From the NCBI GenBank assembly GCA_963704405.1, contig OY969903.1, positions 4,712,001-4,776,000 of the forward strand: 64,000 bases of DNA, in the 5' to 3' direction. This DNA is from MFD01213-c1 sp963704405. Lineage in GTDB: Bacteria > Planctomycetota > Phycisphaerae > Tepidisphaerales > Tepidisphaeraceae. The notes under the pieces are model-generated. The model worked only from the letters and a program-made list of their open reading frames with translations. It was not told the DNA's origin and searched no databases. Below, in pieces: positions 39,344-47,630 of this stretch. Each line of letters opens with the position of its first letter. The stretch's first letter is position 1. The translations under genes were made by a program, and so were the position numbers.

Positions 39344-41043
39344 ACTGCACGCAGTTCCCGCCCTTTTTTCCAGATCAGATATCCATTGAGCTGCAGCGCA
39401 TCCAGATCGCTGTTGAGCAGCGTAGAGATCGCCACCGCCGGCGTGCCGGCAATGGGGAAGCCATGCAGATTAAAGCTGGTGTTGAGCAATGCGCCCACGC
39501 CGGTTTTGCGTTTGAAGGCACGGATCAGGTCTCGGTACGGCGGGTTTAATTCGTTCACCAATTGCGGGCGGACGGTGCGATCGAAAGGATGAGTCCCCGC
39601 GACGATCTGCTCACCTTCAGGTTGCTTGGTGTCGAAGGCTTCAATCATGAAATTGGCGCGCGGGTGGCAATTGCGGATGTACGTGTCCTTGTCTTCTTCC
39701 AGCACAGAAGCGGCGAAGGGCATCCAGAAATCGCGATACTTAATCGCGAAATTCAGCTTGCGGATGATGCCCATGTTGCGCGGGTCGGCGAGAATGCTGC
39801 GGTTGCCCAGCGCCCGTGGACCCCATTCTTCGCGGCCGGCAAATCGGGCGATGATGTGGCCCGCCGCCAACAGCGAGGCCACTTCCTCCGCCGGGTCGCG
39901 CATGAGGCGCGATTCAATTCCATCGGCGGCTTTGATGGCCGCCTCGCATTCGGCGTCGGTGTATTCCAGGCCGAGATGCATGTCGGGTGGCAGATCAAAC
40001 GTGGAGGGAACGCCGCGCGATTGGCAGAGGTGGTTGTATCCCAGGATCGCCGCCCCTTCGCTGGTGCCACCGTCGTCGCTGGCGGGATAGACGTAAAGGT
40101 CTTCGACTTCAGGCATCTCGCGGATCAGCTTATTTGTTTTCACATTCAGGAACGCCCCGCCGCTGCAGGCGAGTTTTCGAATGCCGGTCGCGGCGATGGC
40201 ATTCTTCACCCACTGCAACACCAGCCGCTCAAATATCTGCTGGCAGGCGGCGGCGACGTTATCAAACCGCTCGTTCCTCAGGCGCTGGTGCAGCAGGTTC
40301 TGCATGCGCTCGTATATGCGGCCGGCATTATTTCGAAACTCCAGGCCTTGGACTGAGAACAAATCCTGCAGCCTGGCAATGCATCGCTCGGGCTGGCCGT
40401 AAGGGGCCATCCCCATCACTTTGTATTCATGTTCGTAAGGTTTGAGGCCCAGATGAACGGTGATGTTTGAATAAAGCTGACCGGGAACGGAGTGATATTT
40501 GGGGGTGCGGGCAAGCAATGTAAGCGATTGCCCTGAGCCGCGATGGACTGTTGCGCACAGGCCGTCCCCGCCGCCATCGAGCGTGAGGACGAGCGTGTCA
40601 TCCTGCCACGGCCGATGAAAAAACGCGCTGGCGGCGTGCGTGAGATGATGATCGAAGCGCACAACCGGCGCAGTGATATTTTCACCGGCCAAAAATTTCG
40701 CCAGGTCCTGGCGATCGCTCAGGCGTTCGAGCAACCACTGCCCGGCAGTGGTGGACCATTGCCAGCGGCCAAGGCTCGCCGCCAGGCCGAGCACGGGGTA
40801 GATCCGTTTCTTCGCGTCCCGCGTGGGCGCCGTCGTGCGAATTTTGCAACCGACGGCGACCAGATCGATCTTCGCCGGACTGATTCCACTGCGGCGGAAA
40901 ATCTCGCGGATTGACTCCACCGGAACACCGGCAAAGTTCTTGACATTCCGCCGCCGCTCCTCGGCAGATGCCAGCACGATGCGGCCATCCTGAATCAGGC
41001 AGGCGGATGAGTCGTGACCATCATGGATACCGAGAACCAGCAA
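39340..41043 (-). CDS. NodU/CmcH-family O-carbamoyltransferase
   Basis: 567 residues. The N-terminal Kae1-like ATPase domain has GIHDGHDSSACLIQDG, HHLTHAASAFFHRPW and VLTLDGGGDGLCA; the C-terminal domain has REEWGPRALGNRSILADPR and ALLNTSFNLHGFPI. This is the full layout of carbamoyltransferases such as NodU, TobZ and CmcH, which put a carbamoyl group from carbamoyl phosphate (via carbamoyl-AMP) on a sugar hydroxyl. In this cluster the acceptor is probably a sugar of the polysaccharide or a glycolipid. The start ATG at 41043 is clear. Confidence 0.93.
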   Translation of the reverse strand: MLVLGIHDGHDSSACLIQDGRIVLASAEERRRNVKNFAGVPVESIREIFRRSGISPAKIDLVAVGCKIRTTAPTRDAKKRIYPVLGLAASLGRWQWSTTAGQWLLERLSDRQDLAKFLAGENITAPVVRFDHHLTHAASAFFHRPWQDDTLVLTLDGGGDGLCATVHRGSGQSLTLLARTPKYHSVPGQLYSNITVHLGLKPYEHEYKVMGMAPYGQPERCIARLQDLFSVQGLEFRNNAGRIYERMQNLLHQRLRNERFDNVAAACQQIFERLVLQWVKNAIAATGIRKLACSGGAFLNVKTNKLIREMPEVEDLYVYPASDDGGTSEGAAILGYNHLCQSRGVPSTFDLPPDMHLGLEYTDAECEAAIKAADGIESRLMRDPAEEVASLLAAGHIIARFAGREEWGPRALGNRSILADPRNMGIIRKLNFAIKYRDFWMPFAASVLEEDKDTYIRNCHPRANFMIEAFDTKQPEGEQIVAGTHPFDRTVRPQLVNELNPPYRDLIRAFKRKTGVGALLNTSFNLHGFPIAGTPAVAISTLLNSDLDALQLNGYLIWKKGRELRAV

Positions 41044-41199
41044 CTATTGCCTCCGCGGGGGACGTTAAGGGCAGGCCGCGTGAAAAGCGGCCTTGGTATA
41101 CATCGGCTATTCATACACGGTCCTGCGGATTTCCCCCAACCTTGCACGGAGGAGACTGCAGATTTGAGGGGCGGATCGATTTCCGATTTTTCCGCTTCG

Positions 41200-41994
41200 T
41201 CAGGAAACATTCTGCCGCAACAGGGGGACGAAATTGGCCTGCCAGAATTCCTCGGCCCGTTGCATGCGGTCGCTCAGGAATTGTTCGACATGGCCGATGT
41301 CGTTGCCGGCGAGTTCGACAGGTTTAGGGGCGAGACGCACCGGCACGCGAAGCGGCTGGCCTTGGCGGAGAATCTGCAGGACAAGGACTTTGGCGCTGCC
41401 GGCCTGGCTGACGGCGGTAATCAATAGCCGCCGCGTGGGCGTTTGCATGTTGGGGAGTTGCTGTATCGGCGCATTCGGTTCAACCAGCACGCCGAGGATC
41501 AGATCGCCATTGCGGAGCGATTGGAAACTCGGGAATCCGGGGATGCGCTGCTCCACAGGCACCCCCAATCGCGGCGGGCCGATGTTCAGGTCGTCCACGT
41601 CCGGCGTGTACCATCGAATGCCCAGAAACGCCTGCCCCGGCGCGGCTTCATACGTTTCGCCGGCCAGAAACGCGTGGGTGACGATGTCGTGCAGCGCGTT
41701 GACCTGCGCCGGAACCAGCGAAGTTTTCTGAATCAGCAGGCGAAGACCGTCCAGCTCAGAACGGGAGATCCCCATGAGCTGCGTCTGGGCCTGTTCGCGG
41801 ACGGATGCATCGGGGCTGGCCAGATTATTCAGCCAGGTACGGATGGGCGAATTCGCCGGGAGCTCCGCCGCCGGTTGCGTGGAGGCTTGCGTTGCGGGCA
41901 GGACAGGTTGAGTGGTGGCAGGGTCGGCGTAGGCGAAAGATACGGGAAACGAGCAAATCGCCAGGAGATTGAAAATAACAATTCCTCGCCTCAT
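41200..41994 (-). CDS. Exported protein of unknown function
   Basis: 264 residues from ATG 41994. A signal peptide (MRRGIVIFNLLAICSFPVSFAYA) is followed by a Thr/Gln/Pro spacer, a short helical repeat (NNLASPDASVREQAQTQLMGISRSELDGLRLLI) and a PDZ-like core (PGFPSFQSLRNGDLILGVLVEPNAPIQQL). The PDZ reading is from pattern only. The gene follows the APH-like gene by 14 bp on the same strand, which suggests co-transcription. No protease triad was seen. Confidence 0.6.
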   Translation of the reverse strand: MRRGIVIFNLLAICSFPVSFAYADPATTQPVLPATQASTQPAAELPANSPIRTWLNNLASPDASVREQAQTQLMGISRSELDGLRLLIQKTSLVPAQVNALHDIVTHAFLAGETYEAAPGQAFLGIRWYTPDVDDLNIGPPRLGVPVEQRIPGFPSFQSLRNGDLILGVLVEPNAPIQQLPNMQTPTRRLLITAVSQAGSAKVLVLQILRQGQPLRVPVRLAPKPVELAGNDIGHVEQFLSDRMQRAEEFWQANFVPLLRQNVS

Positions 41995-42008
41995 GAAACA
42001 CCATAGGC

Positions 42009-43108
42009 TCAGGCCTCGGCCAATTCGACCAGCCGCTCGGAATTGCGCTGCATCCAGTAGACTTTCCGCTGCACCATCTGAAGAAAAGCCAGGCCGTCGA
42101 TGCGCACGAACGTGCCGGTGGCGGCGATGGGAAAAACGGCCTCGGCGATCAGGGCTTCGATCATCAGCCACGGGATCGCTTTGACTTCACCCTGGCTGAG
42201 GAGCATGACTTCGTCGTAACCGCGGATGAAGCGTTTGAACCGGCTTTCGTCCAGGTAGTCGGGCCAGCGGGCGACGTCGTCGTCACCTCCAATGATGCTG
42301 AACTGCAGGCAGCCGTTGGCGGTGTCGATGACGCGAGGCAGCAGGCGAGCGCTGTCGTAATCAATGACGGCGACGACGCGATTATCCCGGAACAGCATAT
42401 TTCCCGGATGCCAGTCGGCATGAACGATCTGCTTCGGCCAGCTTTCAATCCCCTGCCGCTCGACCATCTCCGCCGCGTGGCGATAGCTTTCGGTCAGGAA
42501 GTTCAGCAGCGAAGTGAGATCGATTCCAGGCGCCAGGCCGGGCGGGCGGTTGTTGGCTATTGACCGCAACCCCTGCTCAACGGCGCTGGCACGATGATAA
42601 CTGCCGCTGGGGGGCTGCCATTCTGATTGGAATGTTTCAAGCAGCTTGTGATACAGCGCCAGGATGCGGCCGCTGTCGAACGTGCTTTCGAGGGTCTGCG
42701 GATAACCCTGGCCGGGGATGTATTCGAACATCTCATAAACGGCGTTTCGCCATTGCAGCATCGAGTTATTCTCTCGCGCGTGCCGATCAGATGCGGCAAT
42801 GGGAACTGCTTGCTCGCCAGAAATAGCTGCAAGGCGTGGCAGAATGCGACCTTGTACGGATCATCTTTTCCCCGGGCGCGGCGCTTAAGCAGGAACTTTC
42901 CATGCTCGGCGACGACCAGCAGCTTCGGTGCTTTGCGCGAACCGCGGGGGAATTCAACAATGGAATCGACGACGCCGATGTCGTAGTGCGACAGGACGAT
43001 CGCCAGCTCTTCAGCTGAGAAGGTTTCACGCTGTCCGGAGGACCGTGACTGTGCGCTGCCCGTGCCGGAGGGGCCGCTGGGATTGGGGGAGTCGGCGGGC
43101 TGGGTCAT
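42009..43108 (-). CDS. Aminoglycoside phosphotransferase (APH)-fold protein, one frame break
   Basis: A kinase-like fold protein of about 366 residues. The N-terminal lobe (ATG 43108) has LSHYDIGVVDSIVEFPRGSRKAPKLLVVAEHGKFLLKRRARG, with a possible ATP-contact Lys in FLLKRRA. After a frame change near 42770 come MFEYIPGQGYPQTLE, IVHADWHPGNMLF (catalytic loop HxDxxxxN) and VAVIDYDSA (metal-binding DYD). The members of this superfamily act on small molecules or sugars. Net shift: one missing base. Near the end of the polysaccharide cluster it may phosphorylate a sugar intermediate. Confidence 0.78.
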
Positions 43109-43263
43109 GAATCATCCATTTCCGCCGACAGTGATTGGGGGGCGGATCGCAGATTCATGATACCGGTGCAGGGTGAAGGGTCAACGCGAAGCTGCCTTCG
43201 CGACGGCCACGAAATCCCCGCGGTTGAACAACTGCGGGAGATATAACGGCCACGGGGTCCGAT

Positions 43264-43366
43264 AAAGTAAGCGCAGAACGATGAGCGCAGAACGCAGATC
43301 GAAGAAAAAACTTTAACAACCCTTTCTTTGATCTGCGTTCTGCGCTCATCGTTCTGCGCTTACTTT
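43264..43366. repeat. Perfect 37-bp inverted repeat
   Basis: Left arm 43264-43300 and right arm 43330-43366 are exact reverse complements over 37 bp (AAAGTAAGCGCAGAACGATG... and its complement), with a 29-bp loop of A-rich and T-rich runs. The right arm touches the stop codon of the LEPR-XLL gene at 43367, so the hairpin may act as a terminator or stabiliser of that mRNA. Each arm contains two copies of GCGCAGAACG, so it is itself repetitive. Confidence 0.9.
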
Positions 43367-44020
43367 TCACACGCCCAGCGCTCGATCCAGCGCCAGCTTC
43401 TGCCTGGCGGCGGACAGCGTCACGCGGTCCTGTTTGACCAGATCGGAGAAGGCGACGCGGTCGTCGGAAAGCTTCTGGGTCGCCTCCTTCACTTCGATGG
43501 GGCCGGTTTTGCGGAAGTCTGAAATGGCCAGACGGTCGGCCTTCAGGGTTGTGAGCTGATCGTTTTTGGTCAGCAGCGCTGTGGATTTAGCGTTGTCAGT
43601 GTCTTCCCGCATCTTCAGGCGGTCGGCGGTCAGTTTCGCATGATCGGCGGCGACAACGATGCTGTTGCCTGCGTCGTTACGGATCTGAATCAAATCCTGT
43701 GTGATTACCAGGCGATCGGCCGCCAGAGCGGTCAGCAACGCGCCGCGATTGGCGGCGACCTCAGCCTTAAACGTCAGGATGTCGCTGGAGAGCTTGGTGA
43801 GCAGCGGAAGAATATCCGCCCGATGCGCCAGCACGGTTTGGTGAATTGCCAGCCGATCAGCCTTCAGTGTCCCTGAAGCAGTGGCGACGTCGGTTTTGAG
43901 CTTCTGTGCATCGGCGACGATCGCCGCCTTGTCGGCTATTACAGTCGGGCTGGGGGTGGCGGCGAAAAATGTTCGCGATTCCAATGCTTCGAAAAATACG
44001 ACTTCACGATTCTCAACCAT
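43367..44020 (-). CDS. LEPR-XLL-like anchored repetitive helical protein
   Basis: 217 residues. The start, VVFFEALESRTFFAATPSP, is a variant of the LEPR-XLL motif (EALEPRLLLS) found at the N-terminus of secreted planctomycete proteins. The rest is a helical repeat array with a Leu-Lys-x-Asp-Arg-Leu-Ala-Ile pattern: LKADRLAIHQTV, LAADRLVITQDL, LTADRLKMREDT, LKADRLAISDF, LSDDRVAFSDLV. The spacing between copies varies. Surface or cell-envelope location is inferred from the N-terminus. The stop codon abuts a perfect inverted repeat. Confidence 0.75.
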   Translation of the reverse strand: MVENREVVFFEALESRTFFAATPSPTVIADKAAIVADAQKLKTDVATASGTLKADRLAIHQTVLAHRADILPLLTKLSSDILTFKAEVAANRGALLTALAADRLVITQDLIQIRNDAGNSIVVAADHAKLTADRLKMREDTDNAKSTALLTKNDQLTTLKADRLAISDFRKTGPIEVKEATQKLSDDRVAFSDLVKQDRVTLSAARQKLALDRALGV

Positions 44021-44144
44021 GACGCTGACTCCTGATTAGTGATTAAACCTACCAGCATCATGCAATGGCTGGGCCAGACTGGGAAAAGGGATGCGGCGGT
44101 AGAGGGATCAGAAAAGAATGAGACGAGGAGATAATACCTGTCGC

Positions 44145-46811
44145 TCACGCCGCCGCTCGGCCGGCTTGGAGGAGAGAAAGCGGCTGGGCGCGCGAAACAC
44201 TGATCGCCGGCCAAATGCTGGCGACCAGGGAAATGGTCATCACCACAACCGTCCCGACCGCAATGATTCCCCAAGGCACTGATATCGGTGGATGATAACC
44301 CGTCACCACACGGCTGAGTTCGCGTGCGTCCAGCGCCATGACAAACCCGGCCGTCAGACCCAGCGCGCAACCGACGAGGCCGACGAGAATGGATTCGCTG
44401 ATGACAATACGGAGCAGTTGGGAGCGCGTCAGACCGATGCTGCGGAGAATGCCAAACTGCCATCGCCGCGTGCGGATGCTGGCGAGGATCGTGTTGGCGA
44501 CGCCCAGGGATGAGACGGCCATCGCCGCAAACGGCACCGCGCTAACCAGCAACAGCAGATTGCCGAACGCTTCCTGTATCCCATGCTTGATCTGCCGCAC
44601 ATCGCCGGCGGCCATGCCGCTCATGCCCAGTTGTTTTTGCACTTCGCTCAGCACCTGTTCTTTTTCGGTGAAGTAATCGAGGTTGGCGGCGAAGAGACGA
44701 ATGCTGTCAACGCCAAAATCGTTTTTGGCGTCGTCCAATGAACCGAAAATGCTGGCCGCCGTGCGCTGATCGAACTGGCGGCCCATGTCGAACATGCTGA
44801 CGATCACGTCGATCCCCGGCGACCAGACAACGCCGGCAATCGTGTAATCCACCGTGCCATGCCGCGGCGTCTTCAGCGAAAGCTTGTCGCCGACGCCCAG
44901 ATGTTTGAGCTGCCGAAATTCATCGGTGACGATGATGTGCCGGCCAAGCTTGAGCATACGGACGGCATCGGCCTTATTCCCTTCCCGGAAATCCAGTTCC
45001 ATCATCTTGAGGCCCTTTTCGGGATCGATGCCGAAGAACATGGTGGCATCGGGCATCATCGCGGCACGGCCCAGCGCGAAGATGCCGCTGCCGCCAAATT
45101 CCGGGGAAGCGATGGCGACGGGCAGGACCTCGCCGGGCTTGATGCCTTTAATCTGCTCGAGCTTGTGAACCTGTTCATCGTTCAATCCGCTGAGCCAACT
45201 GACAATGAAGATGTCGGGAAATTTGTCGGGGATCTGCCACCCCTGCAGCATCGTGTTCCCCTGCGTTTCCATCACCACCAGGATCGCCAGGCCCACCATC
45301 AGTGCCGCACACGTTCCCGCGGCTCGCCAGATGCCGCTGGCCATTTGCTGCCGAAGCAGCGCGACGCGCAGGCCCAGCAGGCCGGCGATAATCGGGCCGG
45401 CCGCATACTCGACAACCCGCACAAACGCCGGGGCAAGCAGAAAAAAACCGAGCATGAGCCCGGGAATGCCGACAACAAAATGCCCAAAAAACTTAAACCG
45501 CCCCGCAGCCGCGATCGGGTCGGCGGCGGTTCCGGCGAATGCGTTCTCCCACGGGCCATACATCAGCAGCGGATCCAGACCAACCAGCACAAGCCCGATC
45601 ACCGCACAAATCCACGGCAGCCGCGTCGATGGCATCTTGGCCTGCGGGCTCATGGCTTCCAGCGGGCTGACATGCGTTGCCGACCAGGCAGGGAGCAGGC
45701 TGGCCGCCAGGGCTGCGAGCATCGATCCCAGCCCGCCGTAAAGAACCCCGCCGCGGCTCAGCACCACGCCTGCGCTAAAGACCTCGGCAAACCGCAGTTG
45801 CAACAGCCGCACCCAAAGCCAGCCCAGCGGAATACCGACCAGCACACCCGCAGAGGCAAGCAGCAATCCCTCGGCGACCACCAGCCGCGCGATCTGCCAT
45901 CGAACCGCGCCGATCGCCCGAAGCATCGCGAGCGTCCGCGATCGTTCGGTCACACCCATGCTCAGCGCGGAGAACACAATAAACGTGGCAGCCAGCATCG
46001 ATACCGTGCCGCCAAGATAGCTGAGAATTTCCACTCCCTGTAGATTGCGATCCAGCTCTTTGCGGTTGTCGTGCGCCAGCCGCAACCGCAGGGCCGGATC
46101 AATCGCCACCAGCTTTGGCGCCCAGCGCTCGACGAATGCATCAGCACTGGCGCTGGCCTGCAGATCGATCATCACCCGGTTCACCTGCGGCGGTTTATCC
46201 GGCATCGCGAATTTCTGCAGCGTCTCCAGCGGGAGATAAATGGACTGAATCGAGGCCGCCAGAATCTGAGGCTTCTGAATGACGCCGACCACCTTCAGCT
46301 TCAGCGAACCGCTCGGCCCCGGCAGCAAAAATGTATCGCCCACACCCACATGAAGCTTTTCCGCGGCCACCTGGTCGATGATCGCCACGTCCCCATCTGC
46401 GACATCAAACCAGGTTCCCAGCTTCACATTCAGATTTTCGACGCGGGTGTCATCCGGCCGCCGAATGCCAATCACCTGCGCCGGCCGGCCAGGCAGCGGT
46501 TGGCCGCTGGCGTCGATCAGACCATTTTCCAATTCCAGCCGCCCGGTGACGCGCTTGATGTCCGGGTCTTTCCGCATCTCCCACACAACAGTTTCCGGAA
46601 TATTCGCGTGCGGATCGCCTTGATGCGTGATCAGGACATCCGCGGACCCCATAAATCGGCTGAGAAACTTAAATGCCGACGCTTCGATCGATGCGTACCC
46701 GCTGGTGACCGAAACCACCAGGCTCACCGAAAGCGCAATCGCGGCAACCGTCAGCGCAACACGGACTTTATGCACAGTCAGATTCGATAAAGCGAGCTTG
46801 CGGACAACCAT
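44145..46811 (-). CDS. FtsX/MacB-type ABC transporter permease, large
   Basis: 888 residues with eight to ten helices. It has the layout of the lipoprotein-release type: helix 1 (VALTVAAIALSVSLVVSV), a large periplasmic domain (residues 50-250), three helices (SMLAATFIVFSALSMG to ...), and a second half with FtsX domain PFAAMAVSSLGVANTILASIRTRRWQFGILRSIGLTRSQLLRIVISE. Such permeases pair with an ATPase (LolD/MacB type) to move or extract substrates at the outer membrane; none is adjacent here. It is divergent from the GNAT gene at 46952. Function inferred from family only. Confidence 0.85.
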   Translation of the reverse strand: MVVRKLALSNLTVHKVRVALTVAAIALSVSLVVSVTSGYASIEASAFKFLSRFMGSADVLITHQGDPHANIPETVVWEMRKDPDIKRVTGRLELENGLIDASGQPLPGRPAQVIGIRRPDDTRVENLNVKLGTWFDVADGDVAIIDQVAAEKLHVGVGDTFLLPGPSGSLKLKVVGVIQKPQILAASIQSIYLPLETLQKFAMPDKPPQVNRVMIDLQASASADAFVERWAPKLVAIDPALRLRLAHDNRKELDRNLQGVEILSYLGGTVSMLAATFIVFSALSMGVTERSRTLAMLRAIGAVRWQIARLVVAEGLLLASAGVLVGIPLGWLWVRLLQLRFAEVFSAGVVLSRGGVLYGGLGSMLAALAASLLPAWSATHVSPLEAMSPQAKMPSTRLPWICAVIGLVLVGLDPLLMYGPWENAFAGTAADPIAAAGRFKFFGHFVVGIPGLMLGFFLLAPAFVRVVEYAAGPIIAGLLGLRVALLRQQMASGIWRAAGTCAALMVGLAILVVMETQGNTMLQGWQIPDKFPDIFIVSWLSGLNDEQVHKLEQIKGIKPGEVLPVAIASPEFGGSGIFALGRAAMMPDATMFFGIDPEKGLKMMELDFREGNKADAVRMLKLGRHIIVTDEFRQLKHLGVGDKLSLKTPRHGTVDYTIAGVVWSPGIDVIVSMFDMGRQFDQRTAASIFGSLDDAKNDFGVDSIRLFAANLDYFTEKEQVLSEVQKQLGMSGMAAGDVRQIKHGIQEAFGNLLLLVSAVPFAAMAVSSLGVANTILASIRTRRWQFGILRSIGLTRSQLLRIVISESILVGLVGCALGLTAGFVMALDARELSRVVTGYHPPISVPWGIIAVGTVVVMTISLVASIWPAISVSRAQPLSLLQAGRAAA

Positions 46812-46951
46812 TGCCGGGTATTGTAGCCGCTACTCCGATCCACCGAGGTATTTCGCGCCACGGGAAATATCACTGCCGTAAATCTTCTCACCGCCCGTGT
46901 TACATAAAAACATACTTGAACTCTGCCGATGAACTGGTCTATCGTAAGAAT

Positions 46952-47452
46952 GTGACCTCTCCCCTGTTGACCTACCGCAGGATCGACCCTGTCAACGATG
47001 GATCGCTGGCCTACCTTCACTACCGTGACGCCTGCTCTTCCAGCTTCGGCGACGCCTCTTCCTGCATGGCCCGGGAAAACTACCTGCACTGGCTTGGCCA
47101 GCGCGTCGACGAATTTCCCGATGGCCATGTGATGGCGATGCTCGATGAGCGGGTGATCGGTCAGCTTGAGCTTCAAGCGCCGTACGGCAAGAGCGTCGGG
47201 TATGTGAATCTGTTTTATGTGGTCCGCGAGTGGCGGCGGCTTGGATTCGGCCGGCGCTTACACGAATACGCCGATTGCTACTTCCGAAGCTGGGAGGTCG
47301 ATTGCATCGAACTGCACGTATCTCCCACCAACGACGCAGCAGTGCAGTTTTATCGATCACTGGGATACAAACTATCGGCTGTCGAAACAGGCCGCGACCG
47401 GATGTGGCGCATGCAGCGACAACTTCAGGCCGTTTCAAAATTGCGATCGTGA
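46952..47452 (+). CDS. GNAT family N-acetyltransferase
   Basis: GNAT fold: LTYRRIDPVNDGSLAYLHYRDAC, GHVMAMLDERVIGQLELQ, VGYVNLFYVVREWRRLGFGRRLHEYADCYF (acetyl-CoA loop RRLGFG) and IELHVSPTNDAAVQFYRSLGY, a strong match. GTG at 46952 (TSPLLTYRRID) is chosen as start; the frame is open from 46811. Substrate unknown. The gene stands alone, divergent from the permease gene. Confidence 0.8.
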   Translation: MTSPLLTYRRIDPVNDGSLAYLHYRDACSSSFGDASSCMARENYLHWLGQRVDEFPDGHVMAMLDERVIGQLELQAPYGKSVGYVNLFYVVREWRRLGFGRRLHEYADCYFRSWEVDCIELHVSPTNDAAVQFYRSLGYKLSAVETGRDRMWRMQRQLQAVSKLRS

Positions 47453-47630
47453 CCCCTCCCGCGGCAGGCACTCACAAGCCTGCTGGAAAGTACAAATCAA
47501 TCAGCCGAATATGCAATTGCACCATTTTTAACGCATATTATCCTACCCTCCCGGAAGTTTCACGGGGAACTTCATTCGTTCACATCGGTTTGTTTTTCGG
47601 CGGTTTTGGATCATTTCAGGAGAGGGAACC

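Noticed and set aside
42009..43108. Aminoglycoside resistance gene
   Set aside because: The APH fold is widespread; the position beside a polysaccharide cluster gives no support for drug resistance.
43155..43370. A 71-codon reading frame across the inverted repeat
   Set aside because: It is made almost wholly of repeat sequence and has no ribosome-binding site; it is a shadow of the palindrome.
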